Of a DNA stretch of 64,000 nt, positions 1 through 7,645 are shown piece after piece. Numbering within the stretch: the stretch's first letter is position 1; every line of letters begins with the position of its first letter. The translations under genes and the position numbers were made by a program. Origin of the DNA: Gemmatimonadota bacterium (lineage in GTDB: Bacteria > Gemmatimonadota > Gemmatimonadetes > Longimicrobiales > Gaopeijiaceae); assembly GCA_003562075.1 (NCBI GenBank), contig PWWP01000345.1, positions 1 through 64,000 on the forward strand. The letters run 5' to 3'. The notes under the pieces were generated by a model that saw nothing but the letters and a program-made list of their open reading frames with translations, was not told the origin of the DNA and searched no databases.

Positions 1-3
1 ACA

Positions 4-43
4 ACGCCCCCTCTCGAGCTCCTTCGCTCAGAGGGGGCGTTTT
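4..43 (+). terminator. Rho-independent terminator of an upstream gene
   Basis: An 11-bp perfect stem (ACGCCCCCTCT at 4-14 with AGAGGGGGCGT at 30-40) has an inner GAGC/GCTC extension and is followed by TTTT. It ends a transcript entering from the left, so era probably starts a new unit or depends on read-through. The upstream gene is outside the window. Confidence 0.85.
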
Positions 44-98
44 GCGTTCAGGCCATGCAGATCTGTTTCCCCACCGGTCCGGACTGTACCTTTCAGGT

Positions 99-1082
99 AT
101 GGATACTCAGGCCTCAAATCAGCCAACAGCCTCCGGTCTAGAGGGTGTACGCCGTCCAGAAAACGGAGTGCCGACCCGTGCCGGCTTCGTCACCCTCATC
201 GGTGCTCCGAACGCAGGGAAATCCACCCTTCTGAATGCGCTGGTGGGAGAGCGACTGAGCATCGTGAGCAAACGACCTCAGACTACTTGGCGGCGGATCA
301 CCGGGATCCGGAGCGACAGCGTACATCAAATGATCTTTCTCGATACTCCCGGCGTCCTGGAGCCTCGAGACCTGATCCATCAGGCGCTTATGCTGGAAGC
401 AGAAGGAGCGCTCCGGGACGCAGATATCCTCCTGCCGGTCCTGGACCCACTCCATCCACTGAACGAGCAGGGCCGGAGCCTGCTCTCGAGGATGATCCGG
501 CAATTCGGTGTTCCCGTAGTCGCTGCCGTTACCAAGGTAGACCTGGCACGGGACGATCAGATTGCCGAGCAGGTCTCCTGGGCCCGGACCCTGGGGGCTG
601 GAGAAGTCTGCCCCGTGTCCGGGACCACGGGCCAGGGCGTCAGTCAGCTCATCCAAGCCCTCCACGGACGACTTCCCGAAAGCCCGTTTTTCTACCCAGA
701 AGACGAGGTCGCCACGGCACCCGTTCGCTTCTTCGTAGGGGAGCTGGTCCGTGAAACGGTCTTCGAACGCTTTCACGAAGAGATACCCTACGCCACCTTC
801 TGTGAGGTAGAGGAGTTTCGGGAGGGCGGGGGCCGGACCTACATTCAGGTCAACATCTTCGTGGAACGGTCCTCCCAGAAAGGTATCCTGATCGGAGACA
901 AGGGTCAGGCCATCCGGGAGCTCGGCACAGAGAGCCGCCAGAAGATCGAGGCCTTCCTGGACACTCCGGTGTACCTGGACCTCTGGGTGAAAGTACTGCC
1001 TCGCTGGAGAAAGAAACGTGGAGAACTCCGCCGCCTCGGCCTCCCGGTACCGGAGGCAGGGAAATCCCGCCCCCATGGTTGA
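99..1082 (+). CDS. era: GTPase Era
   Basis: Era is a GTPase that binds the 3' end of 16S rRNA and assists 30S subunit maturation. The N-terminal G domain shows G1 GAPNAGKST (residues 35-43), G3 DTPG and a G4 motif reading TKVD. The C-terminal KH domain carries the GILIGDKGQAIRELG loop. From ATG 99 the product is 327 residues, normal for the family; the longer track ORF begins inside the upstream terminator, so its first 19 codons are rejected. The ribosome-binding site is weak. The stop overlaps the start of the next gene by 8 bases. The G4 Thr in place of the common NKxD Asn is unusual for Era, although TKxD occurs in other TRAFAC GTPases. Confidence 0.95.
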   Translation: MDTQASNQPTASGLEGVRRPENGVPTRAGFVTLIGAPNAGKSTLLNALVGERLSIVSKRPQTTWRRITGIRSDSVHQMIFLDTPGVLEPRDLIHQALMLEAEGALRDADILLPVLDPLHPLNEQGRSLLSRMIRQFGVPVVAAVTKVDLARDDQIAEQVSWARTLGAGEVCPVSGTTGQGVSQLIQALHGRLPESPFFYPEDEVATAPVRFFVGELVRETVFERFHEEIPYATFCEVEEFREGGGRTYIQVNIFVERSSQKGILIGDKGQAIRELGTESRQKIEAFLDTPVYLDLWVKVLPRWRKKRGELRRLGLPVPEAGKSRPHG

Positions 1083-2109
1083 TCCAAGGCGCCTCGCATG
1101 GCTGGTCCTCGGGTTCCTCGTTCCTGCAGGGACCCTCGCTCAGAGTGTGGATTCTGATCAACTGACTCCAGCCACGACGCAACAGGGCAGTAGCTCCGCC
1201 CAATCCAGGACGGAAGGGGCTCTCTTCCTTCTGCTTCCCAGTGGCGCCCAGGGAGTCGCTGTCGGCCGAGCGATGACGGCCCGCTCATCATCGGAATCGG
1301 CATTCTGGAATCCAGCCGGATTGGCAGGCCTGGAAAGCAGCCGCGTCCTTCTTTTCCGGGGTGACCATGTGGCCGGAGAGGCCACAGGGATTTCGGCCCT
1401 CCTGGCCGGTGCAGGGCGGGGGAGCCTGGCCCTTTCCTACCAGCTTCTGGACGTGGGCACGCAGGACCTCCGCGATCCGGACGGCCAGGTGGTGGGATCC
1501 ATCTCGGTTCGATCCCACCTGGGCTTGGTCTCTGGCGGCATCTCCATCGGCTCCCGTATCCGTACGGGCGTCAATCTCAAGTCCCTCCAGTATCGGGTGA
1601 CCTGCCGCGGCCAATGTCCTGACGGGAGCGTATCCGCAACGTCCTATGCCACGGATCTCGGGATCCAGGCTCGGCCCCTGCGCAATCAGCCACTTGAACT
1701 CGGGCTCATGGTGGCCCACCTGGGAAATGATTTCCAGGTCGAGGGCTCTCAGCAGGCCGATCCTCTCCCCACCCGCATCCGCCTCGGTGCGGCATATGAC
1801 ATCCTGGACGCCTTCGCGGAGGAGGACCTGGGGATGAGCATCATGTTCGAACTCGAAGATCGGCTTCGAGATCCCGGTCAGCTTTCCTACCTTGTCGGGG
1901 CGGAGTTCTTCGCCGAAGCCGGGGCCATCGACCAGGTTTCCATTCGGGGTGGGTACATCTTTGGAAAGAGGAACCAGACGGATGGGGCTGGGCTGGGCTT
2001 CGGCGTCCACTACGATAGGGTCGAATTCGGAATTGCCCGATCCCTTGCTCGCAGTAGCCTGAGTTCCGGAGACGAGCCGGTCCACGTGACCTTGGGATTC
2101 ACCTTCTGA
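1075..2109 (+). CDS. PorV/PorQ-type outer-membrane beta-barrel protein
   Basis: A secreted protein of about 344 residues. ATG 1075 gives a classic signal peptide (LAWLVLGFLVPAGTLAQ), whereas the track start at 1018 lies inside era and would bury it. After cleavage, the chain alternates short amphipathic strands and glycine-rich turns, with SAFWNPAGLAG near the N terminus, a PorV/UPF0164 family hallmark, and ends in aromatic LGFTF, a typical barrel C terminus. PorV acts in the type IX secretion system of Bacteroidota, but relatives occur widely without that system, and no other T9SS gene is seen here. Its function in this organism is unknown; the outer-membrane location is inferred. Confidence 0.8.
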   Translation: MVDPRRLAWLVLGFLVPAGTLAQSVDSDQLTPATTQQGSSSAQSRTEGALFLLLPSGAQGVAVGRAMTARSSSESAFWNPAGLAGLESSRVLLFRGDHVAGEATGISALLAGAGRGSLALSYQLLDVGTQDLRDPDGQVVGSISVRSHLGLVSGGISIGSRIRTGVNLKSLQYRVTCRGQCPDGSVSATSYATDLGIQARPLRNQPLELGLMVAHLGNDFQVEGSQQADPLPTRIRLGAAYDILDAFAEEDLGMSIMFELEDRLRDPGQLSYLVGAEFFAEAGAIDQVSIRGGYIFGKRNQTDGAGLGFGVHYDRVEFGIARSLARSSLSSGDEPVHVTLGFTF

Positions 2110-2273
2110 CACCACCCCGCCGACAGGGGGTGACCACTCCATACTCCCTGAAGGACCTTGGACCTGTCGCGCTCCCAGTACATCGAAGTCACTTGAGGCA
2201 GGGCGATGTACAACACTGTCAGGGTGTGCTTTACGCCGCACCACATCAGACGCCCACCAACACCCGGGACACA

Positions 2274-4388
2274 ATGAGCCGTACCGACCTTCCAGACACC
2301 AAAGCGATTCTCTCCACCTTGCGGGACTCGAATCGAGGTCCCCTCCGGCCCAAGGATCTGGCCAGAAAGCTGGAGGTCCCCAAGGCCCAGTACCGGGAGT
2401 TCCGGGACCAGTTGAAGGCGTTGGAGGGAAGCGGCCACCTCTCCCGGATCCGGGGAAACCGATACTCGGTTCCTGAGAAGATCAATCTGACGGTGGGTAA
2501 ACTCAGCGTGATCCGGTCAGGCGACGGCTTCGTCCGCCCTGAGACCAAAGGGGAGGACATCTTCGTCCCAGCCAGCCGCCAGGGCTCGGCCATGGATGGC
2601 GACAGAGTCGCCGTCCGAATCGAGGGGCACCCTCGAGGGAAAGGCCCCGTCGGCCGCATCCTCAAGATCCTGGAGCGTGCGCGACCCACAGTTGTGGGCA
2701 CCTACCGACAGAACCAGAATTTCGGCTTCATCTCGCCCCTGGATCGCCGGGTGGCTCGAGATATCCTGGTGCCTCGGGGACGGGAGGGAGACGCCAGTGA
2801 TGGAGATGTGGTGGTCGTGCGAATCACCCAGTTCGGGAGCGCCAAGCAGAATTCCTCCGGAGAGGTGGAGCGGGTTCTGGGCCCTATGGAGAAGCCGGGA
2901 GTGGATGTCCTGGCAATCCTACATGGGCACGGGCTTCCAGAGGAGTTCCCGGCCGAGGTGGAGGAGGCAGCAGCTGGCGCCGCCGAGCGGATGGACGTGC
3001 CCGGCGAACGGGTGGACCACCGAGACCTCCACGTGTTCACCATCGATCCGACTGAAGCTCGGGATCACGATGACGCCCTCTCCATTCGCCCTCTGGACCG
3101 GCCAGGCGTCTTCGAGGTTGGCATCCACATCGCCGATGTGGCCCACTTCGTCGAGGAAGGGTCCGTCCTCGACATGGAAGCCCTGAACCGGGGAACCTCG
3201 GTGTACCTGGTGGATCAGGTCATTCCCATGCTTCCCCATCTTCTCTCGTCGGACCTCTGTTCCCTTCGAGAAGGTGAATCTCGCATGGCCTTCAGCCTCT
3301 TCGTCACGCTGGACGAAGACGGCAGGGTAGGAAAGCATCGCTTCGAGAGAACCTGGATTCGATGCAAACAAAGCCTGGACTACGGCCAGGTCCAGGCCCT
3401 CCTGGAGGATCGCGAGTCCATCGACAAGGTCACGGACGAAGCGATCCTCCAGCTGAATGCCATCGCCCAGAAACTCCGGGAGAAACGGCGAGCACGGGGA
3501 TCACTGGATTTCGATCTCCCCGAAGCGCGGGTGGTCCTGAATGCAGAAGGGGTCCCCCAGGACATCCAGAAGGTCCAACAACTGGAGTCTCACCAACTCA
3601 TCGAAGATTTCATGCTCCTGGCCAATGAAGTGGTGGCTGGGGAAGCGACGAAGCGCCGACTCCCCATCCCCTTCCGCATCCACGAGTCACCAGCCAAGGA
3701 TCGAGGGGAGGACCTACGGTCGTTCCTGGCTTCGGTAGGTCACACCCTTCCCAAGGGTCCGCTTGAAGGGAAGGCGCTCCAGGCCGTACTCGACCGAGTT
3801 GAAGGTCGCCCGGAGCAGAGCCTCATCTCCACCGTGATCCTCCGCTCCATGCAGAAGGCCCGCTATGACCCCGAGAACCTGGGTCACTTTGGTCTGGCCT
3901 CACCTGCCTATGCCCACTTCACCTCTCCCATTCGTCGTTATCCGGACCTGGTCACCCACCGAGTCCTGGCTCGGGCCCTGGTCGATGAAAAAGAAGTTCC
4001 GGACCGCTGGGGAGGAGAGCACCTGGAGGAGGTGTGCGAGCGAAGCAGTGAGCAGGAAAGAAAGGCCCAGCGGGCCGAACGGGACTCGGTGGACATGAAG
4101 AAGATCGAGTTCATGAAGCGACACCTGGGAGACGATTTCCCCGGAACGATCGCAGGGGTGACATCGTTCGGGTTCTTCGTTCTCCTGGATGACTTCTTCG
4201 TCGAGGGATTGGTCCACGTGAGCACATTGAACGACGACTACTACGAATTTGTCGAAGAGGCATACGCCCTGGTCGGGGAGCGGAGCCGGAAGCGGTTCCA
4301 GATCGGTCAACGAGTTCAAGTCCAGGTGGCACGAGCCGACAAGGAGGAACGTCAGATCGACTTCAAACTTCTGGAGAAGCTCTCCTGA
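2274..4388 (+). CDS. rnr: Ribonuclease R (RNase II/R family 3'-5' exoribonuclease)
   Basis: A processive, structure-tolerant 3'-5' exoribonuclease for rRNA and mRNA turnover. From ATG 2274 (704 residues) the order is an N-terminal winged helix, two cold-shock domains, the catalytic RNB domain and a C-terminal S1 domain (GTIAGVTSFGFFVLL). The RNB metal-binding signature TIDPTEARDHDDALS near residue 257 keeps the four catalytic aspartates. The 48 extra codons of the track ORF (from 2130) have no family similarity and lie in the 164-base gap after the barrel gene, so the internal ATG is preferred. No convincing promoter was found in that gap. VacB/RNase R is the best name; RNase II is the alternative, but the N-terminal helix domain and length favour RNase R. 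Confidence 0.93.
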   Translation: MSRTDLPDTKAILSTLRDSNRGPLRPKDLARKLEVPKAQYREFRDQLKALEGSGHLSRIRGNRYSVPEKINLTVGKLSVIRSGDGFVRPETKGEDIFVPASRQGSAMDGDRVAVRIEGHPRGKGPVGRILKILERARPTVVGTYRQNQNFGFISPLDRRVARDILVPRGREGDASDGDVVVVRITQFGSAKQNSSGEVERVLGPMEKPGVDVLAILHGHGLPEEFPAEVEEAAAGAAERMDVPGERVDHRDLHVFTIDPTEARDHDDALSIRPLDRPGVFEVGIHIADVAHFVEEGSVLDMEALNRGTSVYLVDQVIPMLPHLLSSDLCSLREGESRMAFSLFVTLDEDGRVGKHRFERTWIRCKQSLDYGQVQALLEDRESIDKVTDEAILQLNAIAQKLREKRRARGSLDFDLPEARVVLNAEGVPQDIQKVQQLESHQLIEDFMLLANEVVAGEATKRRLPIPFRIHESPAKDRGEDLRSFLASVGHTLPKGPLEGKALQAVLDRVEGRPEQSLISTVILRSMQKARYDPENLGHFGLASPAYAHFTSPIRRYPDLVTHRVLARALVDEKEVPDRWGGEHLEEVCERSSEQERKAQRAERDSVDMKKIEFMKRHLGDDFPGTIAGVTSFGFFVLLDDFFVEGLVHVSTLNDDYYEFVEEAYALVGERSRKRFQIGQRVQVQVARADKEERQIDFKLLEKLS

Positions 4389-4515
4389 CGTACCGAGACG
4401 GCGTGCTTCGAACGGTTCACGGGGCCAAGTCATCTCCCCGGCCCGCATTGACCTGCCCCGGACCGGGGCTGTACCCTTCTCAGAACCCTTTTCGGCCCTC
4501 CTGAGAGTGACCGGC

Positions 4516-5523
4516 ATGCCGGCGGACCAGACACTCCTCTACTTTGACGGCGGTCAGAACGCCCCTGCACCCCTTCTTCTCGACTTCGCCGAGCGGAACG
4601 GGCTGGCAGTCGTTGCGTTGGACCGGCCCGACGAGGTGGTGGAGCGGACCAATCGTGCATTTCCGGCGTGCTTGGTGCTGGATGCGGCTTGGAACCCGGA
4701 CCAGGTCATGGCCCTCTGTAAACGCATCAAGGGAGACACCTTTTCCTCCATCGTTCCGGTGGCCGTCCTCGTTCCCACATCCCCATCGGGGCAAGCGGCC
4801 CGGGGGTTGGAGGCAGGAGCCGATGAGGTCCTCCGCGAAGGGATCCCGGACCGGGAGAAGCGCCTCCGGCTCGAACTGCTTCTTCGTCGAGCAGCCAGGG
4901 ATGTCTCTGTTCACCCGACGACACGGCTTCCTGGTACGGTTCAGATTGAACGAGAATTGGGACGACTTCTGGACGACGGGAGTCCGTTCGCAGTTTGCTA
5001 CGCCGATCTCGACCACTTCAAGGAATTCAACGACCGGTACAGCTACGCTCGAGGGGACCGGGTGATCCTCCTGACAGCCATGATCCTTCGGGACATGGTC
5101 CGGGCTCTCGCTCCCGGAGGGTTTGTGGGGCACATCGGCGGTGACGACTTCATCTTCACCCTGTCCCTGGACCGGCTCGAACCGGTGTGTGGAGAGATTC
5201 TCCCCCTCTTCGACGAGCTCATTCCCTTCCAGTACACCGAGACAGACCGCTCTGCGGGCTATTTTCTGGGGAAGGACCGCCGTGGCGCAGTCCACCGAAT
5301 CCCCCTCATGACTCTCAGCATCGGGGTCGTCACAAACCGACTTGGAAACTTCGCCCATCCCGCCCAGCTAGGAGAGCGTGCGGCCGAAATGAAGAGCTTC
5401 GCGAAGTCCATTCCGGGTTCCGTCTACGTGGTGGACCGACGGCATCCGGCCCCTGCAGTCCAGGAACCCGAGGACGCCGACAGCCCGGGAGGCCCTTCAA
5501 GTCCCGACTCGAGCCAGGAGTGA
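4516..5523 (+). CDS. Receiver-like / GGDEF domain protein (possible diguanylate cyclase)
   Basis: About 335 residues from ATG 4516 (GTG 4507 is an alternative); the long track N terminus overlaps rnr and has no recognisable fold. The first 120 residues resemble a response-regulator receiver: a strand ending in LVLDAAW supplies a possible phospho-acceptor Asp, and LEAGADEVL matches the later receiver helix, but the usual Lys-Pro is not evident. The second half is a GGDEF domain (YADLDHFKEFNDRY, then HIGGDDF). The signature is GGDDF, not GG[DE]EF, so cyclase activity may be altered and a c-di-GMP effector role is possible. The stop lies two bases before the GTG of the zinc-ribbon gene, implying co-expression. 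No paired kinase is present. Confidence 0.8.
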   Translation: MPADQTLLYFDGGQNAPAPLLLDFAERNGLAVVALDRPDEVVERTNRAFPACLVLDAAWNPDQVMALCKRIKGDTFSSIVPVAVLVPTSPSGQAARGLEAGADEVLREGIPDREKRLRLELLLRRAARDVSVHPTTRLPGTVQIERELGRLLDDGSPFAVCYADLDHFKEFNDRYSYARGDRVILLTAMILRDMVRALAPGGFVGHIGGDDFIFTLSLDRLEPVCGEILPLFDELIPFQYTETDRSAGYFLGKDRRGAVHRIPLMTLSIGVVTNRLGNFAHPAQLGERAAEMKSFAKSIPGSVYVVDRRHPAPAVQEPEDADSPGGPSSPDSSQE

Positions 5524-5525
5524 AC

Positions 5526-6290
5526 GTGTCATCAACGACTGCACCTTTCTCGGTTGAATGTCCGGCTTGCGACACGTCGTTTCCGGTAGACCCGGAACGG
5601 GTCCCCACTTCAGGCGTCCGTGCCATCTGTTCGACATGCATGCGGACGTTCCTCGTAATCCTCCCCGAATCGTTCCTCGATCATCGGGCCCCGGAGCCGC
5701 AAGAGGACGGAACCACCGGTATCCGGGAGGTTCCAGCACCTGCCCCCGCCACCGAGGACGCAGTTCACACTGAGGAGGACTCGGCAGAGGAACCGACACC
5801 AGACTCAGCCAGAGCTGACCTGTCCCAGGAAGGGTCCTCGAGTGCCCCGGCCCCTGAGACGGTCATTCCTCCACCACCGGAAGAGACTGGCGCTGAGAAG
5901 CCATCTCACGCTCCTGGAACGGACATCCGGGATGCAGGCTTCCACGACCTCACTTCGCTGACCTCGGAGGCACTGGAAGAAGCCCATGAGGAGGACGAGG
6001 AGACCGCGGCTGCGGCCCTCTCCAGTGGCATCAGTCGGTTCGGTCGCCGCGATCCACACGAACGGGCACGGCGCCTGGCTCGCGTCCTGGTCTCGGACAT
6101 CATCGCCTACTATCCGGAGAAACACGCCCGGGCGGTGGAGGAGGGAAGAGTGAAGGAGACCTTCGCTGAGGAGGTGGAGAAGTCAAGGCGGGAGTACACA
6201 GACCAGGTCGGGGAGGAGATGGCCGCATCCACGGACTACTTCCGGGATGCCCTCAATCAGGTCCTGGCAAGAGGCAGAATCGTATTCTGA
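5526..6290 (+). CDS. Zinc-ribbon protein with acidic linker and conserved-looking C-terminal domain
   Basis: An unrecognised protein of about 254 residues. GTG 5526 has a strong AGGAG five bases upstream and follows the previous stop directly; the longer track ORF runs antiframe through the GGDEF gene. The N terminus carries CPACDTSF and CSTCMRTF, an MJ0042-type zinc finger. Residues about 55-165 are low complexity, rich in Glu, Pro and Ala, probably disordered. The C-terminal 85 residues are charged and helical (ARRLARVLVSDIIAYYPEKH) and look like a folded domain. Related zinc-ribbon proteins often link a finger to a long disordered region and a binding domain. Coupling to the GGDEF gene suggests a shared regulatory role, but none can be assigned. 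Confidence 0.75.
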   Translation: MSSTTAPFSVECPACDTSFPVDPERVPTSGVRAICSTCMRTFLVILPESFLDHRAPEPQEDGTTGIREVPAPAPATEDAVHTEEDSAEEPTPDSARADLSQEGSSSAPAPETVIPPPPEETGAEKPSHAPGTDIRDAGFHDLTSLTSEALEEAHEEDEETAAAALSSGISRFGRRDPHERARRLARVLVSDIIAYYPEKHARAVEEGRVKETFAEEVEKSRREYTDQVGEEMAASTDYFRDALNQVLARGRIVF

Positions 6291-6317
6291 TCGAGGGGAC
6301 ATCCCAGGGGATATCGG

Positions 6318-6346
6318 TTGAATGGCTCCTGGGCCCAGGGTATATT
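6318..6346 (+). promoter_or_regulatory. Sigma-70-like promoter upstream of the prfB leader
   Basis: TTGAAT (6318-6323), exactly 17 bases, then TATATT (6341-6346, 5 of 6 to TATAAT). Expected transcript start is near 6353, 28 bases past the zinc-ribbon stop and about 180 bases before prfB. It is the best -35/-10 pair in the left half of the window. Confidence 0.65.
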
Positions 6347-6352
6347 TGAAAG

Positions 6353-6458
6353 TCTTGGGGTCGTGAAATACCCCAGGGTTCATCCGCCAGTCGACCCAGG
6401 GGGTCTCGTCGACAGTGTGGGAGGGGCCGTCCCCTGCTGGGCGGCCCCTTATTCTTTT
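6353..6458 (+). ncRNA. Candidate structured leader or small RNA ending in a terminator
   Basis: Between the predicted promoter and prfB lies a stretch of about 105 bases with three successive hairpins. The first pairs CTTGGGGT (6354-6361) with ACCCCAGG (6370-6377). The second can form GTCGAC/GTCGAC (6390-6395 with 6408-6413) or, exclusively, GACCC/GGGTC (6393-6397 with 6401-6405). The third is a GGGGCCG/CGGCCCC terminator followed by a U-rich run. It could be an independent small RNA or a conditional leader controlling prfB-lysS. It matches no RNA family that I recognise; the SRP RNA consensus is absent. No coding potential of note was seen. Confidence 0.4.
6423..6458 (+). terminator. Intrinsic terminator between the zinc-ribbon gene and prfB
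   Basis: The 7-bp perfect GC stem GGGGCCG (6423-6429) / CGGCCCC (6442-6448) encloses a 12-base loop and is followed by TTATTCTTTT. It would end read-through from upstream and any transcript starting near 6353. Confidence 0.75.
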
Positions 6459-6534
6459 CCCTGCACACGACGATCTACTCCGTGAGGCTGACGGAATCAC
6501 ATCGCATTTACATGAGATCAGGATTTCTCCATCC

Positions 6535-7645
6535 ATGAATCAAGACGATCGAAATCGCGTTCTGGAACTCCAGGAACGAATCGAGCAGCTCAGGGGGTTC
6601 CTTTGACATCCCTCACCGGGAGCGACGAATAGAGGAGCTGGAAGCCCGCATGACGGCCCCCACTTTCTGGGACCAGCCGGACCAGGCCCGAGAGGTCATG
6701 GAGGAATCCAATCGCCTGAAAGGCTGGGTGGAGCCCTGGAATTCCCTCGATACCAAAGCTGGAGAACTGGCCGAATTGGCCGAACTCCTCCTGGATGACC
6801 CTGATCCCGAACTGGAGAAGGAGTGGAAGCAGGAATCGTCCAAACTCAGGAAACGCTTGGAGGAGCTGGAGCTCAGGACCATGCTCCAGGGGGAAAACGA
6901 CCACCGAAACGCCCTGCTGACCATTCACGCAGGAGCTGGCGGCACCGAGTCCCAGGACTGGGCCGAAATGCTCATGCGTATGTACCGGAAATGGGCTGAT
7001 CGGCAGGGCTACTCGGTGGACCTTCTGGACATCCAGCACGGAGAGGAGGCGGGCATCAAGGGCGTGACGCTCCAGATCGAAGGCGATTCAGCCTACGGGT
7101 TCCTGAAGGCGGAGAAGGGGGTCCATCGCCTCGTCCGGATCTCCCCCTTCGATTCCCAGTCCAGACGCCACACCTCCTTCGCCTCCGTCTTCGTATATCC
7201 GGAGGTGGACGACGACATCGAGGTCGATATCGATGATGGCGACCTGAGAGTCGATACCTTCCGAGCATCAGGAGCCGGTGGCCAGCATGTGAACAAGACG
7301 GACTCGGCCATCCGGATCACCCACGAACCCACGGGGATCGTGGTTTCCTGCCAGAAGGAACGATCCCAGCACAAGAACAAGGCAACGGCCATGAAGATGC
7401 TTCGGGCCGCCCTCTACGACCGGGCCTTGGAGGAGCGAGAAAAGGAGCGAGAAGCCGTGGAGGCCACAAAGACGGAGATCGGGTGGGGGAACCAGATCCG
7501 CTCTTACGTTTTTCAGCCCTACACCATGGTGAATGATCACCGGACGGAGCTCAAACTCGGTGACGTCGATTCCGTCATGGAGGGTGAACTGGACCCCTTC
7601 ATCGAAGCCTACCTGAAGAAGTTCGGAGCCCAGAGCACAGTATGA
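6535..7645 (+). CDS. prfB: Peptide chain release factor 2, expressed by programmed +1 frameshift
   Basis: RF2 terminates translation at UGA and UAA. Two track ORFs join here: ATG 6535 opens 23 codons ending RGFL, then an in-frame TGA (6604-6606); a +1 shift at CTT resumes at GAC 6605 and runs to 7645, giving about 369 residues, the family length. Hallmarks are the SPF stop-codon recognition tripeptide (RISPFDSQ) and the catalytic GGQ (GAGGQHVNKTDS). The N-terminal helical domain continues smoothly across the shift (IPHRERRIEELEARM), which shows both parts are one protein. The stop overlaps lysS as ATGA. Synthesis should be autoregulated by RF2 level, and possibly also by the hairpin leader upstream. 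Confidence 0.96.
6592..6607 (+). other. prfB: prfB +1 frameshift signal
   Basis: AGGGGG (6592-6597), three bases, then CTT TGA C. This has the same composition and spacing as the known RF2 autoregulatory signal: an internal Shine-Dalgarno-like element positioned before a slippery CUU and a UGA followed by C. When RF2 is scarce the ribosome slips forward one base and makes full-length protein. Confidence 0.95.

Noticed and set aside
1075-2109. Evidence for a type IX secretion system
   Set aside because: A PorV-like barrel alone is insufficient; no Por/Gld/Spr component genes are present.
6353-6458. SRP RNA, 6S RNA or tmRNA identity for the prfB leader RNA
   Set aside because: The SRP apical-loop consensus is absent, the length is too short for 6S or tmRNA, and no tRNA-like ends or tag reading frame are visible.
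6512-6538. Eight-codon ORF overlapping the prfB start
   Set aside because: Too short, no ribosome-binding site, and such frames are common by chance.
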